The translations under genes and the position numbers were made by a program. From NCBI RefSeq assembly GCF_025370105.1, contig NZ_JANQBK010000003.1, positions 1 through 64,000 on the forward strand: a DNA stretch of 64,000 nt. Reading direction: 5' to 3'. Of the stretch, positions 24,639 to 32,243 are shown piece after piece; within the stretch, counting starts at the first letter, position 1, and every line of letters begins with the position of its first letter. The stretch is from Sphingomonas hylomeconis. GTDB lineage: Bacteria; Pseudomonadota; Alphaproteobacteria; Sphingomonadales; Sphingomonadaceae. The notes below the pieces were generated by a model. That model worked only from the letters and a program-made list of their open reading frames with translations. It made no database searches and was not told the origin of the DNA.

Positions 24639-25604
24639 GTGCGGATCGCGCTGCCGGCGCAGATCGATGGCAGCGCGTTCGCCAGCCACGATCCGGCGGC
24701 GCCGATCGTCGCGCTCGACGGGCTGACGATGGGCACCAGCTGGCGCGTGCTGTTCGTGCCGCCGCGGGGAGCCGATACCGGCGTGGTGCAGCGCGCGATC
24801 GTCACGCGGCTCGCCGGTCTCGTCGCCGAGATGAGCCATTGGGACAGCGGATCGATCCTGGCGCGGTTCAACCGTGCGGCGGCGGGGACTTGGACCACGC
24901 TGCCGCCGGATTTCGCGCATGTCATGGCCGCCGGCCTGCGAAGCGCGGCGCTCAGCGAAGGCGCGTTCGATCCGGCGATCGGGCGGCTGGTCGATCTCTG
25001 GGGTTTTGGCCCGCCCGGCGCGATGCCGGCGCCCGACGCGGCCGAGATCGCCGCCGCGCGCGCCGCCTCCGGCTGGCAACGCCTCGATTTCGATCCCGCC
25101 GCGCGGCGGCTGCGCCAGCCCGGCGGGGTGGCGCTCGATCTGTCGGGCATCGCCAAGGGCCATGCCGTCGACGCGCTGGCGGATGTGCTGCGCGCGTCCG
25201 GGGTCCGCCATGCGCTGGTCGAGGTTGGCGGCGAGCTTGCCGGGTTCGGTATCCGACCGGACGGCGATCCCTGGTGGGTCGATCTCGAAGCCCCGCCCGG
25301 CGCAGACCTGCCGCCGCTGCGCGTCGCGCTGCATGGGCTCGCCGCCGCCACGTCGGGCGATTATGCCCGCGGCGCGCATAATCTCGATCCGCGCACCGGC
25401 CGTCCGGCGGCGCATGGCGTGGTCTCGGTTAGCGTGCTGCACGCATCGGCGATGGAGGCCGATGCCTGGGCCAGCGCGCTGACCGTGCTGGGGCCGGGCG
25501 GTATCACGCTGGCCGATCGGATGGGCCTTGCGGCACGGATCGTCACGGTGACGGGTGGTGCGATGCGCGAGCATCTTTCCGCCGCGCTGACCGCGATGCT
25601 CTAG
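24639..25604 (+). CDS. apbE: ApbE-type FAD:protein FMN transferase
   Basis: 321 aa from a GTG start 2 nt after the DUF4198 stop. It transfers FMN from FAD to a Thr/Ser of a target protein. Family signatures are LTMGTSWRV at the N-terminus, MSHWDSGSILARFN, DLSGIAKGHAVDALAD (about 167-182), VGGELAGFG and the metal-site motif AMEADAWASAL near residue 275. No signal peptide or lipobox is evident, whereas most ApbE proteins are exported; a start further upstream is impossible without overlapping DUF4198. It may flavinylate its partner before export, or be exported atypically. The partner is probably the DUF2271 protein. Confidence 0.87.
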   Translation: MRIALPAQIDGSAFASHDPAAPIVALDGLTMGTSWRVLFVPPRGADTGVVQRAIVTRLAGLVAEMSHWDSGSILARFNRAAAGTWTTLPPDFAHVMAAGLRSAALSEGAFDPAIGRLVDLWGFGPPGAMPAPDAAEIAAARAASGWQRLDFDPAARRLRQPGGVALDLSGIAKGHAVDALADVLRASGVRHALVEVGGELAGFGIRPDGDPWWVDLEAPPGADLPPLRVALHGLAAATSGDYARGAHNLDPRTGRPAAHGVVSVSVLHASAMEADAWASALTVLGPGGITLADRMGLAARIVTVTGGAMREHLSAALTAML

Positions 25605-25636
25605 GCGTGCCGCGAGGCGGCTGATACGAGCGGGCC

Positions 25637-26902
25637 GTGCGTATCCCGATCCTCGCCATGCTGCTGTTCGCCGCCACCGGTGCCGCGGCGCAGACCGCCC
25701 CACAGGCGCCGGTGCAGGCCGCGCCGGATAAAGTTGCGGCCGGTCTCCAGCCGCCGGCACCGGTGCGGGAAACCCCCGGCGATGCGCTCGCGCATGACGG
25801 CGCCGAATATGCCCGCCAGTTCGGGGTTCCGCGCGACGAGGCGATCCGCCGGCTTGCCGCGCAGGAAGCGAGCGTCGCGGCGACCGACAGACTGGCCGAG
25901 ACCTATCGCGACCGGCTGGCCGGGATCGTGATCGAGCATCGCCCGGACTATCGCATCGTCGTGCACCTGACCGGCGACCGACCGGTGCGCGCGACGCGGA
26001 TCAGGGCCGGCACGATGACCGTGCCGGTGACGTTCGAGACCGGCGCGCGCGGCACGCGCGAGCAGGGCATCTGGGCGCTGACCTGGCATCAGGCGGCGAT
26101 CCGCGCCGCGCTGCCGAGCGCGCCCGGCATCGGCTTCGATCCGCGCAGCGGCGAGCTTGTCGTGATCGTGCCGAGCGCACAGGCCGGCCCTGGCGCCGCA
26201 GCGTTGACGGCCAGGCTCGAGGGCATTGCCGGCGTGCCGGTGCAGTTGCGTATCCTCAACCAGGTCGATCGCAACATGGACATGGCCGGCGGCGCGCGGC
26301 TGGAAGGCGTGAGCCCGGCGGACGGCAAGCGCTATGTCTGCACCACCGGCTTCACCGTTACCGACGGCACGCGCGATGCCATCGCCACCGCGGCGCATTG
26401 CCTCGACCAGATGAGCTATCGCGATCCGCAGGCGGGGCTGCGGCCGCTCGATTATGTCGGGCAATGGGGCTGGGGCTATCGCGACGTGCAGATCAATGCC
26501 AGCGCCGCGCCGCTGCCGCCGATCTTCTACAGCGACACGGCCAAGTCGCGCGTCCGCGCGGTCACCGGGCAGCGCACGCGCGCCGGCACGCGCTCGGGCG
26601 ACTTCGTGTGCCATCGCGGCGAGCGCACCGGCTACAGTTGCGCCTTGGTCGAGCTGACCGATTTCGCGCCGGCGGGCGATATCTGCGGCGGCGCCTGCCT
26701 GCCGACCTGGGTCACCGTCGCCGGCCCGACCTGCAATGCCGGCGACAGCGGCTCTCCCGTGTTCAGCGGCGGCACCGCGTTCGGCATCCTGAAGGGCGGC
26801 AGCTATCGCCGCGACGGTTCCTGCGCCTTCTATTTCTATATGTCGGTCGATTATCTGCCCGCCGGCTGGACGCTGCTGCGCGGCGCCGATCCTGCTTCGT
26901 GA
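25637..26902 (+). CDS. Secreted trypsin-like (S1) serine peptidase with long N-terminal pro-region
   Basis: 421 aa from GTG 25637. A signal peptide is followed by a Pro/Ala linker and a pro-region of about 170 residues like that of alpha-lytic-type proteases. The catalytic domain starts around residue 220: His254 in TAAHC, Asp in YRDVQIN and Ser371 in NAGDSGSPVF. Several Cys pairs (VCTTGF...AHC; CHRGERTGYSC; CGGACLP...CNAGDSG) suggest disulfides and periplasmic or extracellular action. 32 nt after apbE but no functional link is evident. Confidence 0.82.
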   Translation: MRIPILAMLLFAATGAAAQTAPQAPVQAAPDKVAAGLQPPAPVRETPGDALAHDGAEYARQFGVPRDEAIRRLAAQEASVAATDRLAETYRDRLAGIVIEHRPDYRIVVHLTGDRPVRATRIRAGTMTVPVTFETGARGTREQGIWALTWHQAAIRAALPSAPGIGFDPRSGELVVIVPSAQAGPGAAALTARLEGIAGVPVQLRILNQVDRNMDMAGGARLEGVSPADGKRYVCTTGFTVTDGTRDAIATAAHCLDQMSYRDPQAGLRPLDYVGQWGWGYRDVQINASAAPLPPIFYSDTAKSRVRAVTGQRTRAGTRSGDFVCHRGERTGYSCALVELTDFAPAGDICGGACLPTWVTVAGPTCNAGDSGSPVFSGGTAFGILKGGSYRRDGSCAFYFYMSVDYLPAGWTLLRGADPAS

Positions 26903-26956
26903 CGCTTGTCCTATGCCGTCCGGGTCACCATCTTCAGCGTCGCAATGGAGAAGCCC

Positions 26957-27406
26957 ATGACCAGCTACAGCAAGAATCAGGACGCGATCGCCGCGCTGAC
27001 CCCCGAGCAATATCATGTGACGCAGGAAAGCGGCACGGAGCGCCCCGGTACCGGCGCGCTGCTCGGCAACAAGGAACCCGGCATCTATGTCGACATCGTC
27101 TCCGGCGAGCCGCTGTTCGCCAGCGCCGACAAATATGAATCCGGCTGCGGCTGGCCGAGCTTCACCAAGCCGATCGAGCCCGCCAATGTCGCCGAACTGG
27201 CGGACAATTCGCTGTTCATGCGCCGCGTCGAAGTGCGCTCCAAACATGGCGACAGCCATCTCGGCCATGTGTTCGAGGATGGCCCGCGCGATCGCGGCGG
27301 GCTGCGCTATTGCATCAATTCCGCCTCGCTGCGCTTCGTCCATCGCAACGACATGCAAGCCGAGGGTTACGGCGAATATCTGAACCAAGTGGAGAATGTT
27401 GCATGA
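26957..27406 (+). CDS. msrB: Peptide-methionine (R)-S-oxide reductase MsrB
   Basis: 149 aa. Reduces methionine-R-sulfoxide in proteins. Motifs [35 protein letters not shown] and the catalytic Cys in [11 protein letters not shown] are all present. The two CxxC zinc pairs found in many MsrB proteins are absent, so this is the zinc-free form. ATG 26957 is favoured because GGAGAAG lies just upstream; ATG 26945 is an alternative in the same frame. No signal peptide, so cytoplasmic. It overlaps msrA by 4 nt (ATGA). Confidence 0.92.
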   Translation: MTSYSKNQDAIAALTPEQYHVTQESGTERPGTGALLGNKEPGIYVDIVSGEPLFASADKYESGCGWPSFTKPIEPANVAELADNSLFMRRVEVRSKHGDSHLGHVFEDGPRDRGGLRYCINSASLRFVHRNDMQAEGYGEYLNQVENVA

Positions 27407-27909
27407 GCACCGAACGCGCCGTCTTGGCCGGGGGCTGTTTCTGGGGAATGCAGGATCTGATCCGCAAGCTGCCGGGCGTGGTGTCCACGCGCGTCGGCTA
27501 TTCGGGCGGCGAAGTCCCTAACGCCACCTATCGCAACCATGGCAACCATGCCGAGGCGATCGAGATCGTCTACGATCCCGCGCAGACGACGTATCGCGCG
27601 CTGCTCGAATTCTTCTTCCAGATCCACGATCCCTCGACGGTGGATCGCCAGGGCAATGATCGTGGTGCCAGCTATCGCTCGGCGATCTTCTATGCCGATG
27701 ATGCGCAGAAGGCAGTGGCCGAGGATACGATCGCCGATGTCGACGCCTCGGGCCTGTGGCCGGGCAAGGTGGTGACCGAAGTCTCGCCGCTGGGCGATTT
27801 CTGGGAAGCCGAGCCCGAGCACCAGGATTATCTCGAGCGGCTGCCGAATGGCTATACCTGCCACTTCGTGCGCCCGGGCTGGAAACTGCCGCGGCGCGAG
27901 GCGGCGTAA
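27403..27909 (+). CDS. msrA: Peptide-methionine (S)-S-oxide reductase MsrA
   Basis: 168 aa. It reduces methionine-S-sulfoxide, complementing the R-specific MsrB upstream. The catalytic GCFWG is at residues 11-15, followed by [29 protein letters not shown] and the [15 protein letters not shown] block. The start overlaps the msrB stop (ATGA), so both are translated together. A palindromic repeat lies about 80 nt after its stop and may end the transcript. Confidence 0.94.
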   Translation: MSTERAVLAGGCFWGMQDLIRKLPGVVSTRVGYSGGEVPNATYRNHGNHAEAIEIVYDPAQTTYRALLEFFFQIHDPSTVDRQGNDRGASYRSAIFYADDAQKAVAEDTIADVDASGLWPGKVVTEVSPLGDFWEAEPEHQDYLERLPNGYTCHFVRPGWKLPRREAA

Positions 27910-27990
27910 GCGCTTTGCAGGGGTGGCATTTGGCCGGTTCCTTGCAGTCACCCCGGAAAACCTTGGCACCGATCCCGTTTGAACATGTGC

Positions 27991-28077
27991 CTTCTGTTCC
28001 CCCGCGAAAGCGGGGGCCCAGGGTGCAGGCGATAACGTTTGGTACCCTGGGCTCCCGCTTCCGCGGGAGAACAGAAG
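27991..28077. repeat. Palindromic intergenic repeat (CCCCCGCGAAAGCGGGGG type)
   Basis: An 87-nt imperfect palindrome between msrA and the next gene. The outer arms are CTTCTGTTC and GAACAGAAG. Each half also folds on itself: CCCCCGC-GAAA-GCGGGGG (27999-28016) and a matching right-hand hairpin. This looks like a dispersed REP-type element of sphingomonads, and may act as terminator or RNA stabiliser. Confidence 0.7.
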
Positions 28078-28098
28078 CGTAGATGTGTGAAGGCTAAT

Positions 28099-29166
28099 AT
28101 GACCCCGAGGATCCGCGTTGCCCTGATCGGCTACGGCTTTTCCGGTAGCACGTTCCATGCGCCGCTGATCCGCGCCGTACCAGGGCTAGAGCTGCGCCTG
28201 ATCGGTTCCAGCGACACCGCCAAGGTCCATGCCGACCTGCCCGGCATCACCGTCATCAACGATCCGCTGAGTGCCGCCACCACCCCCGATATCGACCTCG
28301 TCGTCATCGCCACCCCCAATGACAGCCACGCCCCGCTTGCCGACGCCGCGTTGAGCGCCGGCAAGCATGTCGTCGTCGACAAGCCCTTCACGCTCGACCT
28401 CACCTCGGCCCGAGCGCTCACGACGACCGCGACACGACACGATCGCCTGCTCACCGTCTTCCACAATCGCCGCTGGGACAGCGACTTCCTGACCGTGCGC
28501 CAAGCACTCACCGACGATGTGATCGGCGCGGTCAAACATTTCGAATCGCATTTCGATCGCTTTCGCCCGCAGGTCCGCGATCGCTGGCGCGAAGGCGATG
28601 GGCCGGGCAGCGGGCTGTGGGTCGATCTCGGCCCGCACCTGCTCGATCAGGTCTTGTTGCTGTTCGGCCTGCCCGATCGCGTCACCGGCAACCTTGCGCT
28701 GCTGCGTGATGGTGCGCGGTCGGACGATTGGGCGCATGTCGTGCTCAACTATCCCGACAAGCGCGTCGTGCTGCAGGCAAGCATGCTGGTGGCCGGCGGA
28801 TCGCCGCGGTTCATCGTTCACGGCACTGACGGGAGCATCGTAAAGCAGCGGGGCGACGGGCAGGAGCAGCAATTGCTTGCGGGCATGACGCCCGGCGGCG
28901 CAGGCTGGGGTGATGATCCCGATCCGCTGGTCGTCCATGACGGTAGTGGCGGCCGGCGTGAGATCGCGGCGCTGCCCGGCGATCAGCGGTTGTTCTACGC
29001 CGGCCTCGTCGCGGCATTGCAGGGGGGAGCGCCCAATCCCGTCCCGCCCGTGCACGCGATCGCGGTGATGGCCTGCCTCGATGCCGCGGCGGAATCGGCG
29101 CGGACGCAGCGGTCGGTCGTGCCGTCGCTGACCAATGAGGAGCGCGCCGCTTGGTTTGGCGGCTAA
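28099..29166 (+). CDS. Gfo/Idh/MocA family NAD(P)-dependent oxidoreductase
   Basis: 355 aa. An N-terminal Rossmann domain has GYGFSGSTFHAPLI and IATPNDSHAPLADAAL; VVDKPFTLD provides the lysine of the family EKP motif (here DKP). The C-terminal substrate domain has SHFDRFRPQVRDRWRE and LWVDLGPHLLDQVL, with the conserved Asp/His pair. Resembles the E. coli YdgJ/YhhX-like branch of sugar or polyol dehydrogenases. The start at 28099 is chosen over an open frame reaching into the upstream repeat. Monocistronic; substrate unknown. Confidence 0.85.
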   Translation: MTPRIRVALIGYGFSGSTFHAPLIRAVPGLELRLIGSSDTAKVHADLPGITVINDPLSAATTPDIDLVVIATPNDSHAPLADAALSAGKHVVVDKPFTLDLTSARALTTTATRHDRLLTVFHNRRWDSDFLTVRQALTDDVIGAVKHFESHFDRFRPQVRDRWREGDGPGSGLWVDLGPHLLDQVLLLFGLPDRVTGNLALLRDGARSDDWAHVVLNYPDKRVVLQASMLVAGGSPRFIVHGTDGSIVKQRGDGQEQQLLAGMTPGGAGWGDDPDPLVVHDGSGGRREIAALPGDQRLFYAGLVAALQGGAPNPVPPVHAIAVMACLDAAAESARTQRSVVPSLTNEERAAWFGG

Positions 29167-29255
29167 ACGCTTTCCATACCTGATAGTCTAAAATTCGCTT
29201 TCGCCGTACGATCGGCCATAGTATTCGCGATACCGATCGAACGAGAGGGTATCTA

Positions 29256-30356
29256 ATGACCGCTGAAGCGCTGTTTTCGCCGTTCACCTACAAGTCGCTG
29301 AGCCTGAAGAACCGCATCGTCATGGCGCCGATGACGCGCTCGCATTCGCCGGGCGGCGTGCCGACCGATGCGGTGGCGAGCTATTACCGGCGGCGCGCCG
29401 CGGCGGATGTCGGGCTGATCGTGTCGGAAGGCACCGGCGTCAACCGGCCCGCCTCGCTCAACGATCCCGATGTGCCGCGCTTCCATGGCGAGCGCGAACT
29501 GGCCGGCTGGCAGAAGGTGATCCATGAGGTTCACGCGGTCGGCGGCGTGATGGCGCCGCAATTGTGGCATGTCGGCGCGGTCAAGACGCGGCACGAGAGC
29601 TGGAGCCCGCCCGGTGCCTATGACAGCCCGTCGGGCCTGTCCCGCCCCGGCAAGCAATTCGGCGAAGCGATGGCCGATCATGAGGTGTCCGATGCGATCT
29701 CCGCCTTTGCGCAGGCGGCGGCGGATGCCAAGCGGCTCGGCTTCGAGGCGGTCGAGCTGCACGGCGCGCACGGCTATCTGATCGACCAGTTCTTCTGGGA
29801 AGGGACCAACGCGCGCAACGATCCGTTCGGCGGGCCGTCTTTGGTCGAACGCTCGCAGTTTGCGGCGGAAATCCTCAAGGCCACCCGGGCGGCGGTCGGC
29901 CCGGATTATCCGATCATCATCCGCATCAGCCAGTGGAAGCAGCAGGATTATGCCGTGCGCATGGCCAATTCGCCCGACGAGATGGCGGCTTGGCTCGGTA
30001 CGTTGGTCGATGCCGGCGCGGACATCCTGCATTGCTCGCAGCGCCGCTTCTGGGAGCCGGAATTCGACGGTTCGGATCTCAACTTCGCTGGCTGGGCCAA
30101 GAAGCTGACCGGGCAGCCGACGATCACCGTCGGCTCGGTGGGGCTTTCGGGCGAATTCATCGCGTCGTTCGGCGGCGAGGGTTCGGAGCCGGCGGCGCTC
30201 GACGAATTGCTGCGGCGGCTGGATCGCGGCGATTTCGATCTGGTCGGCGTGGGGCGCGCGCTGCTGCAGGATCCGCTGTGGGCGACCAAGATCAAAGAAG
30301 GCCGGATGGACGAGCTGGAGCCGTTCCGGAAGGAAGCACTGGCGACGCTGTCGTAA
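29256..30356 (+). CDS. Old-yellow-enzyme family NADH:flavin oxidoreductase
   Basis: 366 aa, a single (alpha/beta)8 FMN domain. N-terminal LFSPFTYKSLSLKNRIVMAPMTRS is typical; QLWHVGAV lies near residue 110; HGAHGYLIDQFFWEGTNARND supplies the His-x-x-His-like active-site pair and the substrate loop; VGVGRALLQDP ends the FMN-phosphate loop. Members reduce activated alkenes or nitro compounds; the exact substrate cannot be read from sequence. ATG 29256 follows GAGAGG. The gene is followed by a palindromic repeat. Confidence 0.88.
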   Translation: MTAEALFSPFTYKSLSLKNRIVMAPMTRSHSPGGVPTDAVASYYRRRAAADVGLIVSEGTGVNRPASLNDPDVPRFHGERELAGWQKVIHEVHAVGGVMAPQLWHVGAVKTRHESWSPPGAYDSPSGLSRPGKQFGEAMADHEVSDAISAFAQAAADAKRLGFEAVELHGAHGYLIDQFFWEGTNARNDPFGGPSLVERSQFAAEILKATRAAVGPDYPIIIRISQWKQQDYAVRMANSPDEMAAWLGTLVDAGADILHCSQRRFWEPEFDGSDLNFAGWAKKLTGQPTITVGSVGLSGEFIASFGGEGSEPAALDELLRRLDRGDFDLVGVGRALLQDPLWATKIKEGRMDELEPFRKEALATLS

Positions 30357-30370
30357 CGTTGCCCCATATA

Positions 30371-30468
30371 CTGCCGTCATCCTGAACTTGTTTCAGGATC
30401 CATCGTGCCACGCGGACGATCGTCCGAGAGGAGGACTGGATCCTGAAACGAGTTCAGGATGACGGCAG
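30371..30468. repeat. Palindromic intergenic repeat, family A/B copy 1
   Basis: 98 nt with perfect 17-bp outer arms (CTGCCGTCATCCTGAAC and its complement) and inner TCAGGATCCA/TGGATCCTGA arms. The centre, roughly ATCGTGCCACGCGGACGATC, is shared with the copy at 52926-53015. It lies between convergent genes and could form a long hairpin that ends both transcripts. Confidence 0.75.
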
Positions 30469-30496
30469 TGGGAAGGGGGCCCCGCCGCCGTGAAAC

Positions 30497-32113
30497 TCAG
30501 GCGCCGCCGATATTTAGCGCAACCGCCTCGGCCACTTTGATCCCGTCCACCGCCGCCGACAGGATCCCCCCGGCATAGCCCGCCCCTTCGCCCGCCGGAA
30601 ACAGGCCTGCGGTATTCACGCTCTGGAAATCCTCGCCGCGGGTGAAGCGCACTGGTGACGAGGTCCGCGTTTCTACCCCGGTCATCACCACGTCGGGATG
30701 GTCGTAACCCGGGATCATGCGACCGAACACCGGCAGCGCCTCGCGCATTGCCGTCACCGCGAAATCGGGCAGGCACGCAGCCAGATCGGTCGGCGTTACC
30801 CCCGGCTTGTACGACGGTATCACCGATCCCAGCGTCTCGGACGCCCGCCCGGCCATGAAATCGCCCAGTCGTTGCGCCGGCGCGGCGTAGCTCGATCCGC
30901 CCGCCACGAACGCTGCCGATTCCCATTGCCGCTGCAGCGCGATGCCCGCGAGCGGGTGGCCGGGATAGTCGCGCGCCGGATCGATGCCCACGACCAGCCC
31001 GGAATTGGCGTTGCGCTCGTTGCGCGAATATTGGCTCATGCCGTTGGTCACCACGCGCCCCGGCTCGGACGTCGCCGCCACCACGGTGCCGCCCGGGCAC
31101 ATGCAGAAGCTGTAGACCGTGCGCCCGCTCGCGCAGTGGTGCGACAGGCTGTAATCCGCAGCGCCCAGGATCGGATTGCCTGCGCAGGGGCCGAAGCGCG
31201 CATCGTCCATCCAGCTTTGCGGATGTTCGATCCGCACGCCGATCGAAAACGGCTTCGCCTCGACATGCACGCCCTGCGCGTACAGCGCCTCGAACGTATC
31301 GCGTGCGCTGTGCCCGATCGCCATCACCACATGGCTGGCCTCAAGATAGCCGCCATCCTGCAGGTGCAGCCCGCGCACCCGCCGCACGCCGCCGCCGTCG
31401 GTCGCGATATCCAGGCCATTCACGCGCGTCGAAAAGCGGTATTCGCCGCCGAGCGCCTCGATCGTCTCGCGCATGCTCTCGACCATCGTCACGAGCCGGA
31501 ACGTGCCGATATGCGGATGCGCCTCGGTCAGAATCTCCGCCGGCGCGCCGGCCTTGACGAATTCGGTCAGCACCTTGCGTCCGAGATGGCGCGGATCCTT
31601 GATCTGGCTCCACAATTTGCCGTCGGAGAAGGTTCCCGCGCCGCCCTCGCCGAACTGAACGTTGGAATCGGGATTGAGCACTGCCTTGCGCCACAGGCCC
31701 CAGGTATCCTTGGTCCGCTCGCGCACCACCTTGCCGCGATCGAGGATGATCGGCTTGTAGCCCATCTGCGCCAGGATCAATCCGGCGAACAGGCCGCACG
31801 GCCCGGTGCCGATCACCACCGGGCGCGGGGCATCCGCCGGTGCCTGTGCGACGAAACGGTAGCGCGTGTCGGGGGTGCGCTGCACGCCGCGGTCCTTCTT
31901 GAACCGCGCGAGCACCGCCTCCTCGTTCTTGACGTTGACGTCGACCGAATAGACCAGGAGAATATTCGCCTTGTCGCGCGCATCGTGCGCGCGTCGGGCG
32001 ACGACGTGCTTGATCAGGTCGCGCGGCGAGATGCGCAGGCGTTTGCAAATGGCCGCGGGGAGATCCTCGTCGGCATGGAACAGCGGCAGCGTCAGTTCGG
32101 TGATACGGAGCAT
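30497..32113 (-). CDS. NAD(P)/FAD-dependent dehydrogenase of the COG2509 type
   Basis: 538 aa. An N-terminal about 90-residue domain (RLRISPRDLIKHVVARRAHDAR, YSVDVNVKNEE) is followed by an FAD-binding Rossmann motif VIGTGPCGLFAGLILAQMG at about 99-117 and the block NVQFGEGGAGTFSDGKLWSQIKD. Conserved Cys residues occur in GPCAGNP and CMCPGG. The C-terminal FAD motif is GLFPAGEGAGYAGGILSAAVDG. This family is widespread but lacks a well-defined reaction. Convergent with the old-yellow-enzyme gene. It is a single gene with no operon partner visible. Confidence 0.83.
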   Translation of the reverse strand: MLRITELTLPLFHADEDLPAAICKRLRISPRDLIKHVVARRAHDARDKANILLVYSVDVNVKNEEAVLARFKKDRGVQRTPDTRYRFVAQAPADAPRPVVIGTGPCGLFAGLILAQMGYKPIILDRGKVVRERTKDTWGLWRKAVLNPDSNVQFGEGGAGTFSDGKLWSQIKDPRHLGRKVLTEFVKAGAPAEILTEAHPHIGTFRLVTMVESMRETIEALGGEYRFSTRVNGLDIATDGGGVRRVRGLHLQDGGYLEASHVVMAIGHSARDTFEALYAQGVHVEAKPFSIGVRIEHPQSWMDDARFGPCAGNPILGAADYSLSHHCASGRTVYSFCMCPGGTVVAATSEPGRVVTNGMSQYSRNERNANSGLVVGIDPARDYPGHPLAGIALQRQWESAAFVAGGSSYAAPAQRLGDFMAGRASETLGSVIPSYKPGVTPTDLAACLPDFAVTAMREALPVFGRMIPGYDHPDVVMTGVETRTSSPVRFTRGEDFQSVNTAGLFPAGEGAGYAGGILSAAVDGIKVAEAVALNIGGA

Positions 32114-32243
32114 CGCCGCGCCTTAGCGGCTCGCGGCGCGCGACGCCAATATGCCGGGCGGATCCCGGCACGCCGCCGCCGCCAGGCCGCGGCGATTATC
32201 GCCTGGTTCGATCGCTATCGCCAGCCGCGCCCGGCGACCGGCC

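Noticed and set aside
29256..30380. 375-codon minus-strand frame opposite the old-yellow-enzyme gene
   Set aside because: Complete antisense shadow of a strongly conserved gene, caused by GC-biased codons.
30371..30468. Considered as insertion-sequence ends
   Set aside because: No transposase between the arms and no target duplication; it fits a REP-type palindrome instead.
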